A stretch of DNA of 20,412 nt, taken from IMG/VR virus record IMGVR_UViG_3300021142_000234, positions 1-20,412 of that record; one strand, given 5' to 3'. Positions 15,305 to 20,410 of this stretch are shown one piece after another. Below the pieces are notes generated by a model that saw only the letters and a program-made list of their open reading frames with translations, had not been told where the DNA came from and did not search any database. Positions within the stretch are counted from its first letter, which is position 1; every line of letters starts with the position of its first letter. Position numbers and translations under genes: made by a program. Source of the DNA: a virus.

Positions 15305-15524
15305 TAGCCTTTTCCTTAATAGCTTCTACTTCTTCCTCAGAAAGATAGTAGCGCATGGTTATCTCAAATGAATTGACTAACTGTTTCCAGCTTTCTTCTT
15401 CACCATCTGCCATGACGATCAATCCTTTGGAAATCCCCCTTACCAAGGATATGTAATCGGCAGCTAAAATATTCTGCACCAATTCATCAGTCGTGCTATG
15501 GCTAAGTTTCAGCGCATGTTTCAT
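15279..15524 (-). CDS. Small acidic helical protein
   Basis: 81 residues (MKHALKLSHSTTDELVQNIL...MRYYLSEEEVEAIKEKANVL), mostly helical. It begins within the ATGA overlap at the end of the preceding gene and overlaps the nuclease gene by 26 bases, so translation is tightly coupled. No domain recognised. Confidence 0.65.
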   Translation of the reverse strand: MKHALKLSHSTTDELVQNILAADYISLVRGISKGLIVMADGEEESWKQLVNSFEITMRYYLSEEEVEAIKEKANVLSSADR

Positions 15525-15826
15525 GCTGCACCTTCAAGCACCACAAAATCTTGTTTGCGGCGTTTGCCAGTAATGTTCACAGCAAAATACTGAAAACAAT
15601 TTTTACCCTTACGTTTCTGCACAAGGGCAATCCTGCCGCGATTCATTTCGTTCCAAAGGACATCGGCTGCGTTGCTGATATTAGAATTAAATTCACGTGC
15701 CTTTGCTAACTCACCATGGCAATAGCAATATACGCTTCCGTATTGCGCATTTTGCAACCACACAAGCACATCTTCAACTTTTGCGCTAAATCCGACTGGG
15801 ACAGTTGTTTCATATTGGATGGACAT
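15521..15826 (-). CDS. Small phage protein, possible winged-helix-like fold
   Basis: 101 residues from ATG 15824-15826 (MSIQYETTVPVGFSAKVEDV), selected for TGAGGT just upstream; the frame is open to 15889 inside the previous gene. The C-terminal half (AADVLWNEMNRGRIALVQKRKGKNCFQYFAVN) has the helix, then Gly-turn, then basic beta-wing look seen in winged-helix DNA-binding proteins, but this is a weak resemblance. Function unknown. Confidence 0.62.
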   Translation of the reverse strand: MSIQYETTVPVGFSAKVEDVLVWLQNAQYGSVYCYCHGELAKAREFNSNISNAADVLWNEMNRGRIALVQKRKGKNCFQYFAVNITGKRRKQDFVVLEGAA

Positions 15827-15833
15827 ATTTACC

Positions 15834-16016
15834 TCAGATTGATTTACGTTGTGAAAGTGGGTTGTAAGGTGGTTTGGAGGTTTTTTCATATTCTTTTATA
15901 ATTTTTCTCAGACGTTCAATTTCATCAGCGGCAACATGGTTAACCAAACCAATCTCGCCATTGGGTAATTTCATAGAAACATCGGCTTGCCGAAGGTGTT
16001 TGACAATATCAGACAT
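15834..16016 (-). CDS. Small coiled-coil phage protein
   Basis: 60 residues (MSDIVKHLRQADVSMKL...HVAADEIERLRKIIKEYEK). The AADEIERLR helix is a common feature of short phage proteins of unknown role, and resembles the helices at 16813-16992, 17186-17404 and 17404-17646 here. The ATG lies one base after the preceding stop, and the gene ends seven bases before the next ATG. Confidence 0.6.
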   Translation of the reverse strand: MSDIVKHLRQADVSMKLPNGEIGLVNHVAADEIERLRKIIKEYEKTSKPPYNPLSQRKSI

Positions 16017-16017
16017 A

Positions 16018-16542
16018 TTATTTTTCTTTCACTAGATCACGCAGTTTCATAATTTCTTGTATAGCTTCATCAAACAGTTCTTCTGGTTGATAGTATTTTT
16101 TTGCATGATCAAGCTTCACAATAATGTCACCATTATCACGTTCTTCTTTCATCATTTTTAATTCTTCTATGGTATAGTCAAATTTGAAATGATACGGATT
16201 GTGATCGGATAATTGCATCCATTCTTCTGATGTTTGCGGTTCATCAAAATATCTAACAGCCTTAGTTTCTTTGTTTATGTAGGAATACTTAAGCTTTGCA
16301 TCTGGTTGAAATGCGTTTGGTAATCCCTGACCCTTATAACCAATGGCAGGGTCTTTATTCGGAATCATCTTACCCTTGCGTTCGGATGGTAAGATTAGAT
16401 TATTGTTGTAGGTTATATCTCTTAAATCCCTAAGTCCCATAATGGCAAAAGCCATATGAATTGGTTTTTCTGGGGGAGTTGGTTTTCTAACCCCAATCCA
16501 GATAAGAAACTTATGCCAAGAATTTTTGATTTGATTAAACAT
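16018..16542 (-). CDS. Hypothetical phage protein
   Basis: 174 residues, first gene after the structured intergenic region. AGAGGT lies ahead of the ATG at 16540-16542. The N-terminus is basic with tryptophans (MFNQIKNSWHKFLIWIGVRK) but too short and polar for a clear membrane anchor. The middle has SDHNPYHFKFDYTIEELKMMKEERDNGD, and the end is helical (EELFDEAIQEIMKLRDLVKEK). No family recognised. Confidence 0.68.
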   Translation of the reverse strand: MFNQIKNSWHKFLIWIGVRKPTPPEKPIHMAFAIMGLRDLRDITYNNNLILPSERKGKMIPNKDPAIGYKGQGLPNAFQPDAKLKYSYINKETKAVRYFDEPQTSEEWMQLSDHNPYHFKFDYTIEELKMMKEERDNGDIIVKLDHAKKYYQPEELFDEAIQEIMKLRDLVKEK

Positions 16543-16632
16543 AAAAATTACCTCTAATGCTTAGATTAACACAAGCATTACAACAGTCAAACAAAAGTTG
16601 ACAGAATAGTGTAATTTATTGAGAAACTAAAG

Positions 16633-16663
16633 GGGTGGCTGGCTATCGAGGAACCAACCACCC
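16633..16663 (-). terminator. Hairpin terminator of the small-gene cassette
   Basis: On the minus strand GGGTGGTTGG (16654-16663) pairs with CCAGCCACCC (16633-16642) over 10 bp with one G-U pair and an 11-base loop, followed by CTTTAGTTTC. A second 7-bp stem, GTAAGCA/TGCTTAC, lies at 16670-16692. The U-run is broken, so termination may be partial. Confidence 0.5.
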
Positions 16664-16788
16664 AAGTTTGTAAGCACTACCACAATGCTTACTTACAGCC
16701 CGTTATCGACCATGCGCCTGGTTTGGATAACAGGTCTGGTGGCTAACCTGCACATCATCCTCTACATTGATGACATGCGCACATAACA

Positions 16789-16816
16789 AATCTACCATAC
16801 CAGCGATAAGTGTCAA
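16789..16816 (-). promoter_or_regulatory. Sigma70-type promoter with extended -10
   Basis: On the minus strand a perfect TTGACA (16811-16816) is followed after 16 bases by TAGATT (16789-16794), with TGG directly before it forming an extended -10. The -35 overlaps the TGA stop of the gene at 16813-16992. It points towards the gene at 16018-16542, some 240 bases away, giving a long structured leader. Confidence 0.55.
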
Positions 16817-16992
16817 CTCATCTTTAGCAAAGCTTTATATTTCTCTTTTAGATCATTAATCTCATTTTCTAACTTTTCAATGTAATCCGCCGCTTCTAAT
16901 AGAACATCAGGATCGGGAGGCACCTCACCCCACCCATAAGCGAACATATCTTCCGCACTTCCACGAAGGTATTTTTTAATATCTTTTTCCAT
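16813..16992 (-). CDS. Small coiled-coil phage protein
   Basis: 59 residues from ATG 16990-16992, in a TGATG overlap with the DUF551-like gene; a GTG one codon earlier is possible. The sequence has DMFAYGWGEVPPDPDVLLEAADYIEKLENEINDLKEKYKALL: a short Trp/Pro loop, then a leucine-rich coiled coil. It is the last gene of the cassette before the terminator hairpin. Function unknown. Confidence 0.6.
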   Translation of the reverse strand: MEKDIKKYLRGSAEDMFAYGWGEVPPDPDVLLEAADYIEKLENEINDLKEKYKALLKMS

Positions 16993-17186
16993 CACTCATT
17001 CTCTTTCGGTGGTTTAGGCATATCCATCCAGTGGGTTGGCTCAACTTGATAACCAGTGGGGGTTACCCATCCATATTCTCCATCTCTAATTGGACACCAG
17101 CCCATCATGCCAACCCAACGTCCATCCGTACCTAAAATATCAAATGGGGTTTTTGGTGCTGTTTCTATTGGTTTCCATTCAGCCAT
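16992..17186 (-). CDS. DUF551-like protein (copy 1)
   Basis: 64 residues. It begins MAEWKPIETAPKTPFDILG and ends PTHWMDMPKPPKENE. The opening W-x-PIETAPK and the closing THWM-x-x-P-x-PP are the marks of DUF551, short proteins common in phages and prophages with no assigned function. A paralogue lies at 17896-18096 and shares the same ends but a different middle. TAATG and TGATG overlaps join it to both neighbours. Confidence 0.7.
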   Translation of the reverse strand: MAEWKPIETAPKTPFDILGTDGRWVGMMGWCPIRDGEYGWVTPTGYQVEPTHWMDMPKPPKENE

Positions 17187-17404
17187 TACTTATTATCCTC
17201 TAATGCGGTGCGAGCTATTTCAGCACATTTGCAAACAAACCCGCAGTCAACTTTTACAACTTCTCTTAATGCTGCTTCCAGCTGCTCAATGCGGTCGGCG
17301 GCTTCTTTGCGTTCAGTCTCATAAACTTTCATTTGATGCTGAATGTCTTCCCTAACATTCACAGAAAAATCTTCATTGAGCCGTTTCACAAGATCGTCAG
17401 TCAT
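17186..17404 (-). CDS. Small coiled-coil protein (AADRIEQL copy 1)
   Basis: 72 residues (MTDDLVKRLNEDFSVNV...KEAADRIEQLEAALREVV), with two cysteines near the end (CGFVCKCAEIA). The ATG at 17402-17404 lies in a TGATG overlap; GTG at 17407 is an alternative start. The AADRIEQLxxAL helix is repeated in the next gene upstream, suggesting duplication inside the cassette. Confidence 0.62.
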   Translation of the reverse strand: MTDDLVKRLNEDFSVNVREDIQHQMKVYETERKEAADRIEQLEAALREVVKVDCGFVCKCAEIARTALEDNK

Positions 17405-17646
17405 CACTTATCCCCGTTTATCGCAGCTACAGACCACCAACCACACATCATATGAGGCATATCACCCTCACGTTCTTTTTCAGCTTTATACAATGCACAT
17501 GGTTCGGTGCATTTACAACTATACTTACTTAAAGCATTGCTAAGCTGTTCTATTCGGTCGGCGGCCTGTTTGCGCTGCTCAATAGCTAATTCAATTTCCC
17601 AATCGTGAAGTTCTTGTCGCAATTGTCCAACAAAATTGTCAACCAT
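17404..17646 (-). CDS. Small coiled-coil Cys-bearing protein (AADRIEQL copy 2)
   Basis: 80 residues (MVDNFVGQLRQELHDWEIEL...KQAADRIEQLSNALSKYSCKC...). AAAGGAG precedes the ATG at 17644-17646. A C-x-C-x3-C pattern (CKCTEPC) and a later CGWWS follow the helix, so a small metal site is possible. It is a likely paralogue of the gene at 17186-17404. Confidence 0.62.
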   Translation of the reverse strand: MVDNFVGQLRQELHDWEIELAIEQRKQAADRIEQLSNALSKYSCKCTEPCALYKAEKEREGDMPHMMCGWWSVAAINGDK

Positions 17647-17722
17647 TATTTAATCTCCTTTAACGCAGCGTAAGCATAATCTTGCATCATTCTGATTTGC
17701 TCATGTGGGTCGTCGATTTTTT
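17646..17722 (-). other. Candidate -1 frameshift site and C-terminal extension
   Basis: At the A6 run on the minus strand (17717-17722) the -1 frame continues IDDPHEQIRMMQDYAYAALK plus EIK for 23 codons. It stops with TAA at 17646-17648, which overlaps the next ATG as TAATG, the junction style used throughout the cassette. In this frame the nearest upstream stop (TGA 17724-17726) lies just before the A6 run, so the switch must happen at or after the run. Either programmed slippage or a missing A in this homopolymer would explain it. Confidence 0.6.
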
Positions 17723-17896
17723 CTCATAACCAAACACATCCATTTTTATATCGCCATTTTTAATTTGCTGATATAAATTAAATCCAAAATACTGCGTCCA
17801 TCCTGGACCTTCAGCGACCAAACACATACTTTTCCCATAATAAATATGCCAATCTCCCAATGGCATGGCCCTCCAATAAAATTTAGATTTATCCAT
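17687..17896 (-). CDS. Small Trp/Tyr-rich protein, probably frameshifted near its end
   Basis: 69 residues in the uninterrupted frame (MDKSKFYWRAMPLGDWHIYYG...GPGWTQYFGFNLYQQIKNGD...). The last nine residues (STTHMSKSE) look like read-through of a wrong frame. After a -1 shift at A6 (17717-17722) the protein would be about 83 residues and end exactly at the next start codon. The start overlaps the preceding DUF551-like stop as TGATG. No family recognised. Confidence 0.62.
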   Translation of the reverse strand: MDKSKFYWRAMPLGDWHIYYGKSMCLVAEGPGWTQYFGFNLYQQIKNGDIKMDVFGYEKKSTTHMSKSE

Positions 17897-18096
17897 CAGT
17901 CAGTCTCTTTCGGTGGTTTGGGTAAAAGCATCCAGTGAGTAGCCTCATAATGTACAGATGAGGAGCAGCATCCGCAGCCATTGTGTTTTGGATACATTTC
18001 AAATTCTGTTTCAACCAGCCAAATATCTTTTCCATCCCAAACAAGGATTTCTGAATCTTTTGGTGCGGTTTCTATTGGCTGCCAGTCAGTCATCAT
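17896..18096 (-). CDS. DUF551-like protein (copy 2)
   Basis: 66 residues. It begins MMTDWQPIETAPKDSEILVWDG and ends ATHWMLLPKPPKETD, with a Cys cluster (CGCC) in the middle. It is a paralogue of the gene at 16992-17186. It is the first gene of the leftward cassette; GAGAGGGGA precedes the two adjacent ATG codons (18096 or 18093). The middle differs from its paralogue, so the two diverged long ago or were gained separately. Confidence 0.7.
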   Translation of the reverse strand: MMTDWQPIETAPKDSEILVWDGKDIWLVETEFEMYPKHNGCGCCSSSVHYEATHWMLLPKPPKETD

Positions 18097-18120
18097 TCAT
18101 TCCCCTCTCTCTATCTGTAG

Positions 18121-18153
18121 GTTGACATTATCATAGATATTGGGGTTGTCAAC
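18121..18153. repeat. Inverted repeat GTTGACA / TGTCAAC
   Basis: GTTGACA (18121-18127) and TGTCAAC (18147-18153) face each other 19 bases apart, just upstream of the leftward cassette. They could be half-sites of an operator, or back-to-back -35 elements. On the minus strand GATAAT (18127-18132) follows TTGACA after 14 bases, a spacer that is too short for a good promoter. Confidence 0.5.
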
Positions 18154-18241
18154 TTATTAAGCTTGGCAATAGTAATTTATTTTTTGGGTGGGATGTATTG
18201 CCCTACAAAATGAAAATATGTTGGGTAATAGCTTGGCAATT

Positions 18242-18274
18242 GGTGTGTACATGGTGTGTACATGTTGTGTATAT
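18242..18274 (+). repeat. Three 11-bp iterons
   Basis: GGTGTGTACAT occurs twice exactly (18242-18252, 18253-18263), then as GTTGTGTATAT (18264-18274). The 11-bp period keeps all three copies on nearly the same face of the helix. The third copy contains TGTGTATAT, one base from a DnaA box on the opposite strand. Confidence 0.75.
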
Positions 18275-18275
18275 A

Positions 18276-18348
18276 GGTTGACAGTTATTTGGAAAATTTT
18301 ACCCAAATATCGGGGAGGTGGGTTGACACTTGTTTTGAAAATTTTACC
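18276..18348 (+). repeat. Pair of 28-bp direct repeats
   Basis: Copies at 18276-18303 and 18321-18348 match at 25 of 28 positions. Each starts GGTTGACA and ends GAAAATTTTACC, so it contains a consensus -35 hexamer and an AAAATTTT palindrome. No matching TATAAT lies 16-18 bases after the TTGACA, so a protein-binding site is likelier than a plain sigma70 promoter. Confidence 0.7.
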
Positions 18349-18422
18349 ATTTTTACGTGGGGGCTAAATCATCATTACCATCGGCTATAGGGGGGTGTAT
18401 AGGGGGGCAACAGCCAAGCCGA

Positions 18423-18451
18423 ACAGAACGGGAACAGAATATATTCCTATC
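18423..18451 (+). repeat. Direct repeat left of parS
   Basis: This copy (ACAGAACGGGAACAGAA, then TATATTCCTAT) matches 18526-18553 at about 24 of 29 positions. It ends 30 bases before parS. Confidence 0.6.
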
Positions 18452-18481
18452 CTAGGCGCGCAGTCCTAAATAGCCAAGCCG

Positions 18482-18497
18482 TGTTTCACGTGAAACA
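18482..18497. promoter_or_regulatory. Perfect parS centromere site
   Basis: TGTTTCACGTGAAACA is a perfect 16-bp palindrome and identical to the chromosomal parS consensus bound by ParB/Spo0J; the Caulobacter form has exactly these bases. ParB loads here as a CTP-dependent clamp and, with ParA, segregates the replicon. It lies in the repeat-rich non-coding region with near-symmetric direct repeats on both sides. No parA or parB is in this window. Confidence 0.8.
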
Positions 18498-18525
18498 ATA
18501 TAGCCATGCTTCATGGTCAGGGAGA

Positions 18526-18553
18526 ACAAAACGTGAACGGATTATATTCCTAC
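18526..18553 (+). repeat. Direct repeat right of parS
   Basis: This copy (ACAAAACGTGAACGGAT, then TATATTCCTAC) starts 28 bases after parS. It contains ACGTGAAC, which resembles a parS half-site and recurs at 18659-18666. Confidence 0.6.
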
Positions 18554-18886
18554 CGCCTATTGTTAAGCTGTATGGTTATGGTTGACAATGCACCTTGGCA
18601 ATGTCACGGGATTGCTCAAGTATAAAGCCAAGCTAATTGCCACGCTGGGTTGGACATAACGTGAACAATGTTCATGATTTGTTCTTGTTTTGTTCTATTG
18701 CTGGAACGGAACGGAAACAGAACGTGTCTGGCGTTCTCGGTTTAATCCTAAACAATATTGAGGCGCATTGAGTGCCATAAGCCAACCTATCCGCTACCTA
18801 CGCTAGTCTTATTGCCAAGCCTAGTCATGATCGCTTTGTATTGCTATGGTTATGCGCGCGCGTGAGGGGGGCGGAAAGAAGGGGTT

Positions 18887-18895
18887 TGTGAATAA
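18887..18895 (-). promoter_or_regulatory. DnaA box next to an AT-rich tract
   Basis: TTATTCACA on the minus strand fits the DnaA box consensus TTWTNCACA at every position. It touches an AT-rich tract (about 18891-18940, with runs of A) that could serve as the unwinding element. A GCGCGCGCG run lies at about 18854. A single box is weak evidence alone, but its setting supports it. Confidence 0.5.
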
Positions 18896-18924
18896 AAATA
18901 ATCCCCAAAATAAAAAAAATCGTT

Positions 18925-18953
18925 TGCATTAAATAGCAATTCGCGGCATTATC
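18925..18953 (+). promoter_or_regulatory. Possible promoter for the rightward genes
   Basis: TTGCAT and CATTAT are 17 bases apart, some 70-95 bases before the ATG at 19020. Each hexamer has several mismatches to consensus, so this is only a candidate. Confidence 0.3.
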
Positions 18954-19019
18954 AGAGTGTGAGGCGCAAGTGATTTGCCTAGCAACACAAGGCCTTAGCA
19001 ATTAGATGGAGATTGAGAC

Positions 19020-19304
19020 ATGAGAATGATCATCGTTGATCGAGATTTCGGATATATCTTTGCAGATATAATCGCAAATACACCTATGCAAGCGGTCAAA
19101 ACAATGGATAAAAGCTTCGGCGGTTTTTACTCCAAATATTATCAGACGACAGCGTATGACAATAATGTTTCATATGATGTTTATAAAGTAGGTAAAGACT
19201 TCCCTCCAGTATATGACGGCACTGATCAAAATTTAATCGAAGCACTAGAAAGATCGGGCAAGTATATCGCAAGTATAGCAAGTATAGCAATGGAAGAGGC
19301 ATAA
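19020..19304 (+). CDS. Small phage protein of unknown function, first rightward gene
   Basis: 94 residues (MRMIIVDRDFGYIFADIIAN...). GGAG sits nine bases before the ATG. The N-terminus looks like a strand-turn-strand followed by a helix (TPMQAVKTMDKSF). The C-terminus is encoded by nine-base GCAAGTATA repeats (19258, 19269, 19278), giving SIASIA. No family recognised. It faces away from the structural genes and lies just right of the origin-like region, so an early role is possible. Confidence 0.65.
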   Translation: MRMIIVDRDFGYIFADIIANTPMQAVKTMDKSFGGFYSKYYQTTAYDNNVSYDVYKVGKDFPPVYDGTDQNLIEALERSGKYIASIASIAMEEA

Positions 19305-19309
19305 TTGCA

Positions 19310-19357
19310 GCTTCAAGCACCATAGCAATATGGTGTTTGTGGAAGCAATCAAGCTTC
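19310..19357 (+). other. Stem-loop with an alternative pairing before the next gene
   Basis: CACCATA (19318-19324) pairs with TATGGTG (19329-19335) around a GCAA tetraloop, and GCTTC (19310-19314) pairs with GAAGC (19342-19346). The same GAAGC can instead pair with GCTTC at 19353-19357. The second fold lies ten bases before the AGGA ribosome site of the gene at 19378, so it could control translation. Confidence 0.45.
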
Positions 19358-19377
19358 ATAATATAGAGGATTGAAGT

Positions 19378-19641
19378 ATGGCATACAAAATTATTATTTC
19401 TCGCCAATCAGCCGCTTTGTATTTACAAAAAGAATACGGGACGCAACGAGCTAATGTTATTCTTAAGAACATGCAAAAGGCAAAGGAAGGGTTTTGGTTT
19501 TTACCAACTATTTTTTTTGGGAAGCTTAAAACCAAAAAAAATGCCGTTGCATTAGCAGAGAGAGTAAAAATGTACGTTTTTTACCAACAAGGGAAACTTG
19601 GCAAGAAACTTTCTGACCCTTGCGTTTATCTAATATCTTAA
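19378..19641 (+). CDS. Small basic phage protein of unknown function
   Basis: 87 residues (MAYKIIISRQSAALYLQKEYG...), rich in Lys and aromatic residues (EGFWFLPTIFFGKLKTKKNAV), with no clear domain. GAGGA precedes the ATG. It is the second and last gene of the short rightward unit and is followed at once by a strong terminator. Confidence 0.65.
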   Translation: MAYKIIISRQSAALYLQKEYGTQRANVILKNMQKAKEGFWFLPTIFFGKLKTKKNAVALAERVKMYVFYQQGKLGKKLSDPCVYLIS

Positions 19642-19662
19642 TTTTATCCCTCTAGTCTTCCC

Positions 19663-19692
19663 CCCCTAGTTTTTTAGCTAGGGGTTTTTTTT
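19663..19692 (+). terminator. Rho-independent terminator, rightward
   Basis: CCCCTAG (19663-19669) pairs with CTAGGGG (19678-19684) and is followed by eight T's (19685-19692), 22 bases after the stop of the rightward unit. This is a textbook intrinsic terminator. Confidence 0.9.
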
Positions 19693-19722
19693 GACCGCTT
19701 TCCTATCCAGACGATGAGCCGT

Positions 19723-19756
19723 AAAAAAGAGAGCGACCACCCCGAAGGATAGCCGC
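19723..19756 (-). terminator. Rho-independent terminator, leftward, UUCG loop
   Basis: On the minus strand GCGGCTATCC (19747-19756) and GGGTGGTCGC (19733-19742) form a 10-bp stem with G-U pairs, closed as C(UUCG)G, then TCTCTTTTTT. It ends the gene at 19784-20410 and faces the rightward terminator, so neither transcript enters the other unit. The direct repeat ATAGGTTATT (19773, 19792) lies just before it. Confidence 0.85.
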
Positions 19757-19783
19757 CCCAAGTCTCCCCGCTATAGGTTATTG

Positions 19784-20410
19784 TTAAGCCGATAGGTTAT
19801 TCTTGCCCGCGCCATGCACTTCAATTGCTATGCTCTTAGCCTTTATTGCTGAACCTTTGCATAATCCGCAATCCGCGCACTGTATGCCTCGGCTTGATGG
19901 GCAAGCAATCTCATTGTCCTTATCTAATTCATTATAAGACTTAACTACGCGAAACGTGCGCACACCATTGCGCCATGCCGATTGCGCTTCAATTATACTT
20001 TCGACCGATTGCATCATAAGCTTAGCATTAAAAGCCGATTGTGTTTGCTTTGCTTGGTGTGAATAGCCAGTGTAAGACTTTGCACGGCTTAAAAGGCTTT
20101 CCCAAACGTATGACGGCACGGCAGCAGGATCACCATAGGTGCCAAGACGCACCATTGCGCCTGCACCTAAGCTTGCTATTGCTTCATGGCTTTGTGCAAT
20201 AGGATAGCCGCCTCTTTGTAAGTGCTTCCAAACAATAGTCGGGCCTTGGCCTAAAAGAACGTAACATGTGCGATTCTTGGCTTGCTTGGCACTTGCGTCA
20301 TCTGTTGCATTGCCACGCATAGGACAATCTCCGCATATTGCAAAGTCTAAGCCTTGTTTACTTGCTTGCAATGGCGAAATATCTGAGCGGATAATGTATG
20401 TTTGCACCAT
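19784..20410 (-). CDS. Cysteine-rich conserved phage protein
   Basis: 208 residues from ATG 20408-20410, two bases from the window edge, so a longer N-terminus cannot be ruled out. Conserved-looking parts are ICGDCPMR (C26-x2-C29), CYVLLGQGP (C49), VRLGTYGDPAAVPSYVW, YTGYSHQ and ACPSSRGIQCADCGLCKG (C170, C178, C181, C184). Similar proteins are widespread in phages; I recall them under a DUF label (DUF7227), from memory only. The cysteine pattern suggests a zinc or iron-sulphur site. It is the only leftward gene right of the origin-like region and has its own terminator. Confidence 0.7.
   Translation of the reverse strand: MVQTYIIRSDISPLQASKQGLDFAICGDCPMRGNATDDASAKQAKNRTCYVLLGQGPTIVWKHLQRGGYPIAQSHEAIASLGAGAMVRLGTYGDPAAVPSYVWESLLSRAKSYTGYSHQAKQTQSAFNAKLMMQSVESIIEAQSAWRNGVRTFRVVKSYNELDKDNEIACPSSRGIQCADCGLCKGSAIKAKSIAIEVHGAGKNNLSA

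Larger units (their letters stand above)
18097..19019. other. Repeat-rich non-coding region, candidate origin/partition locus
   Basis: No convincing gene lies in these 923 bases. The region separates leftward from rightward genes and is packed with repeats. GGTTGACA occurs four times on the plus strand (18120, 18276, 18321, 18580), with an inverted TGTCAAC at 18147. GCTTGGCAAT or its reverse complement occurs at 18161, 18231 and 18811, with a 9-base version at 18594. GCCAAGC occurs also at 18413, 18473 and 18627. Three 11-bp iterons, two 28-bp repeats, a perfect parS, a DnaA-type box and an AT-rich tract are listed separately. Together these are the usual parts of a plasmid-type or phage origin. 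No initiator gene is in the window. Confidence 0.6.

Noticed and set aside
16598-16620. Plus-strand TTGACA as a promoter
   Set aside because: No -10 at normal distance, and no plus-strand gene follows.
16690-16760. Folded segment that might be a tRNA
   Set aside because: No T-loop consensus, no 7-bp acceptor stem and no anticodon arm of normal size can be found on either strand.
18854-18862. GCGCGCGCG run as a Z-DNA signal
   Set aside because: Too short to argue for by itself; kept only as part of the origin-like region.
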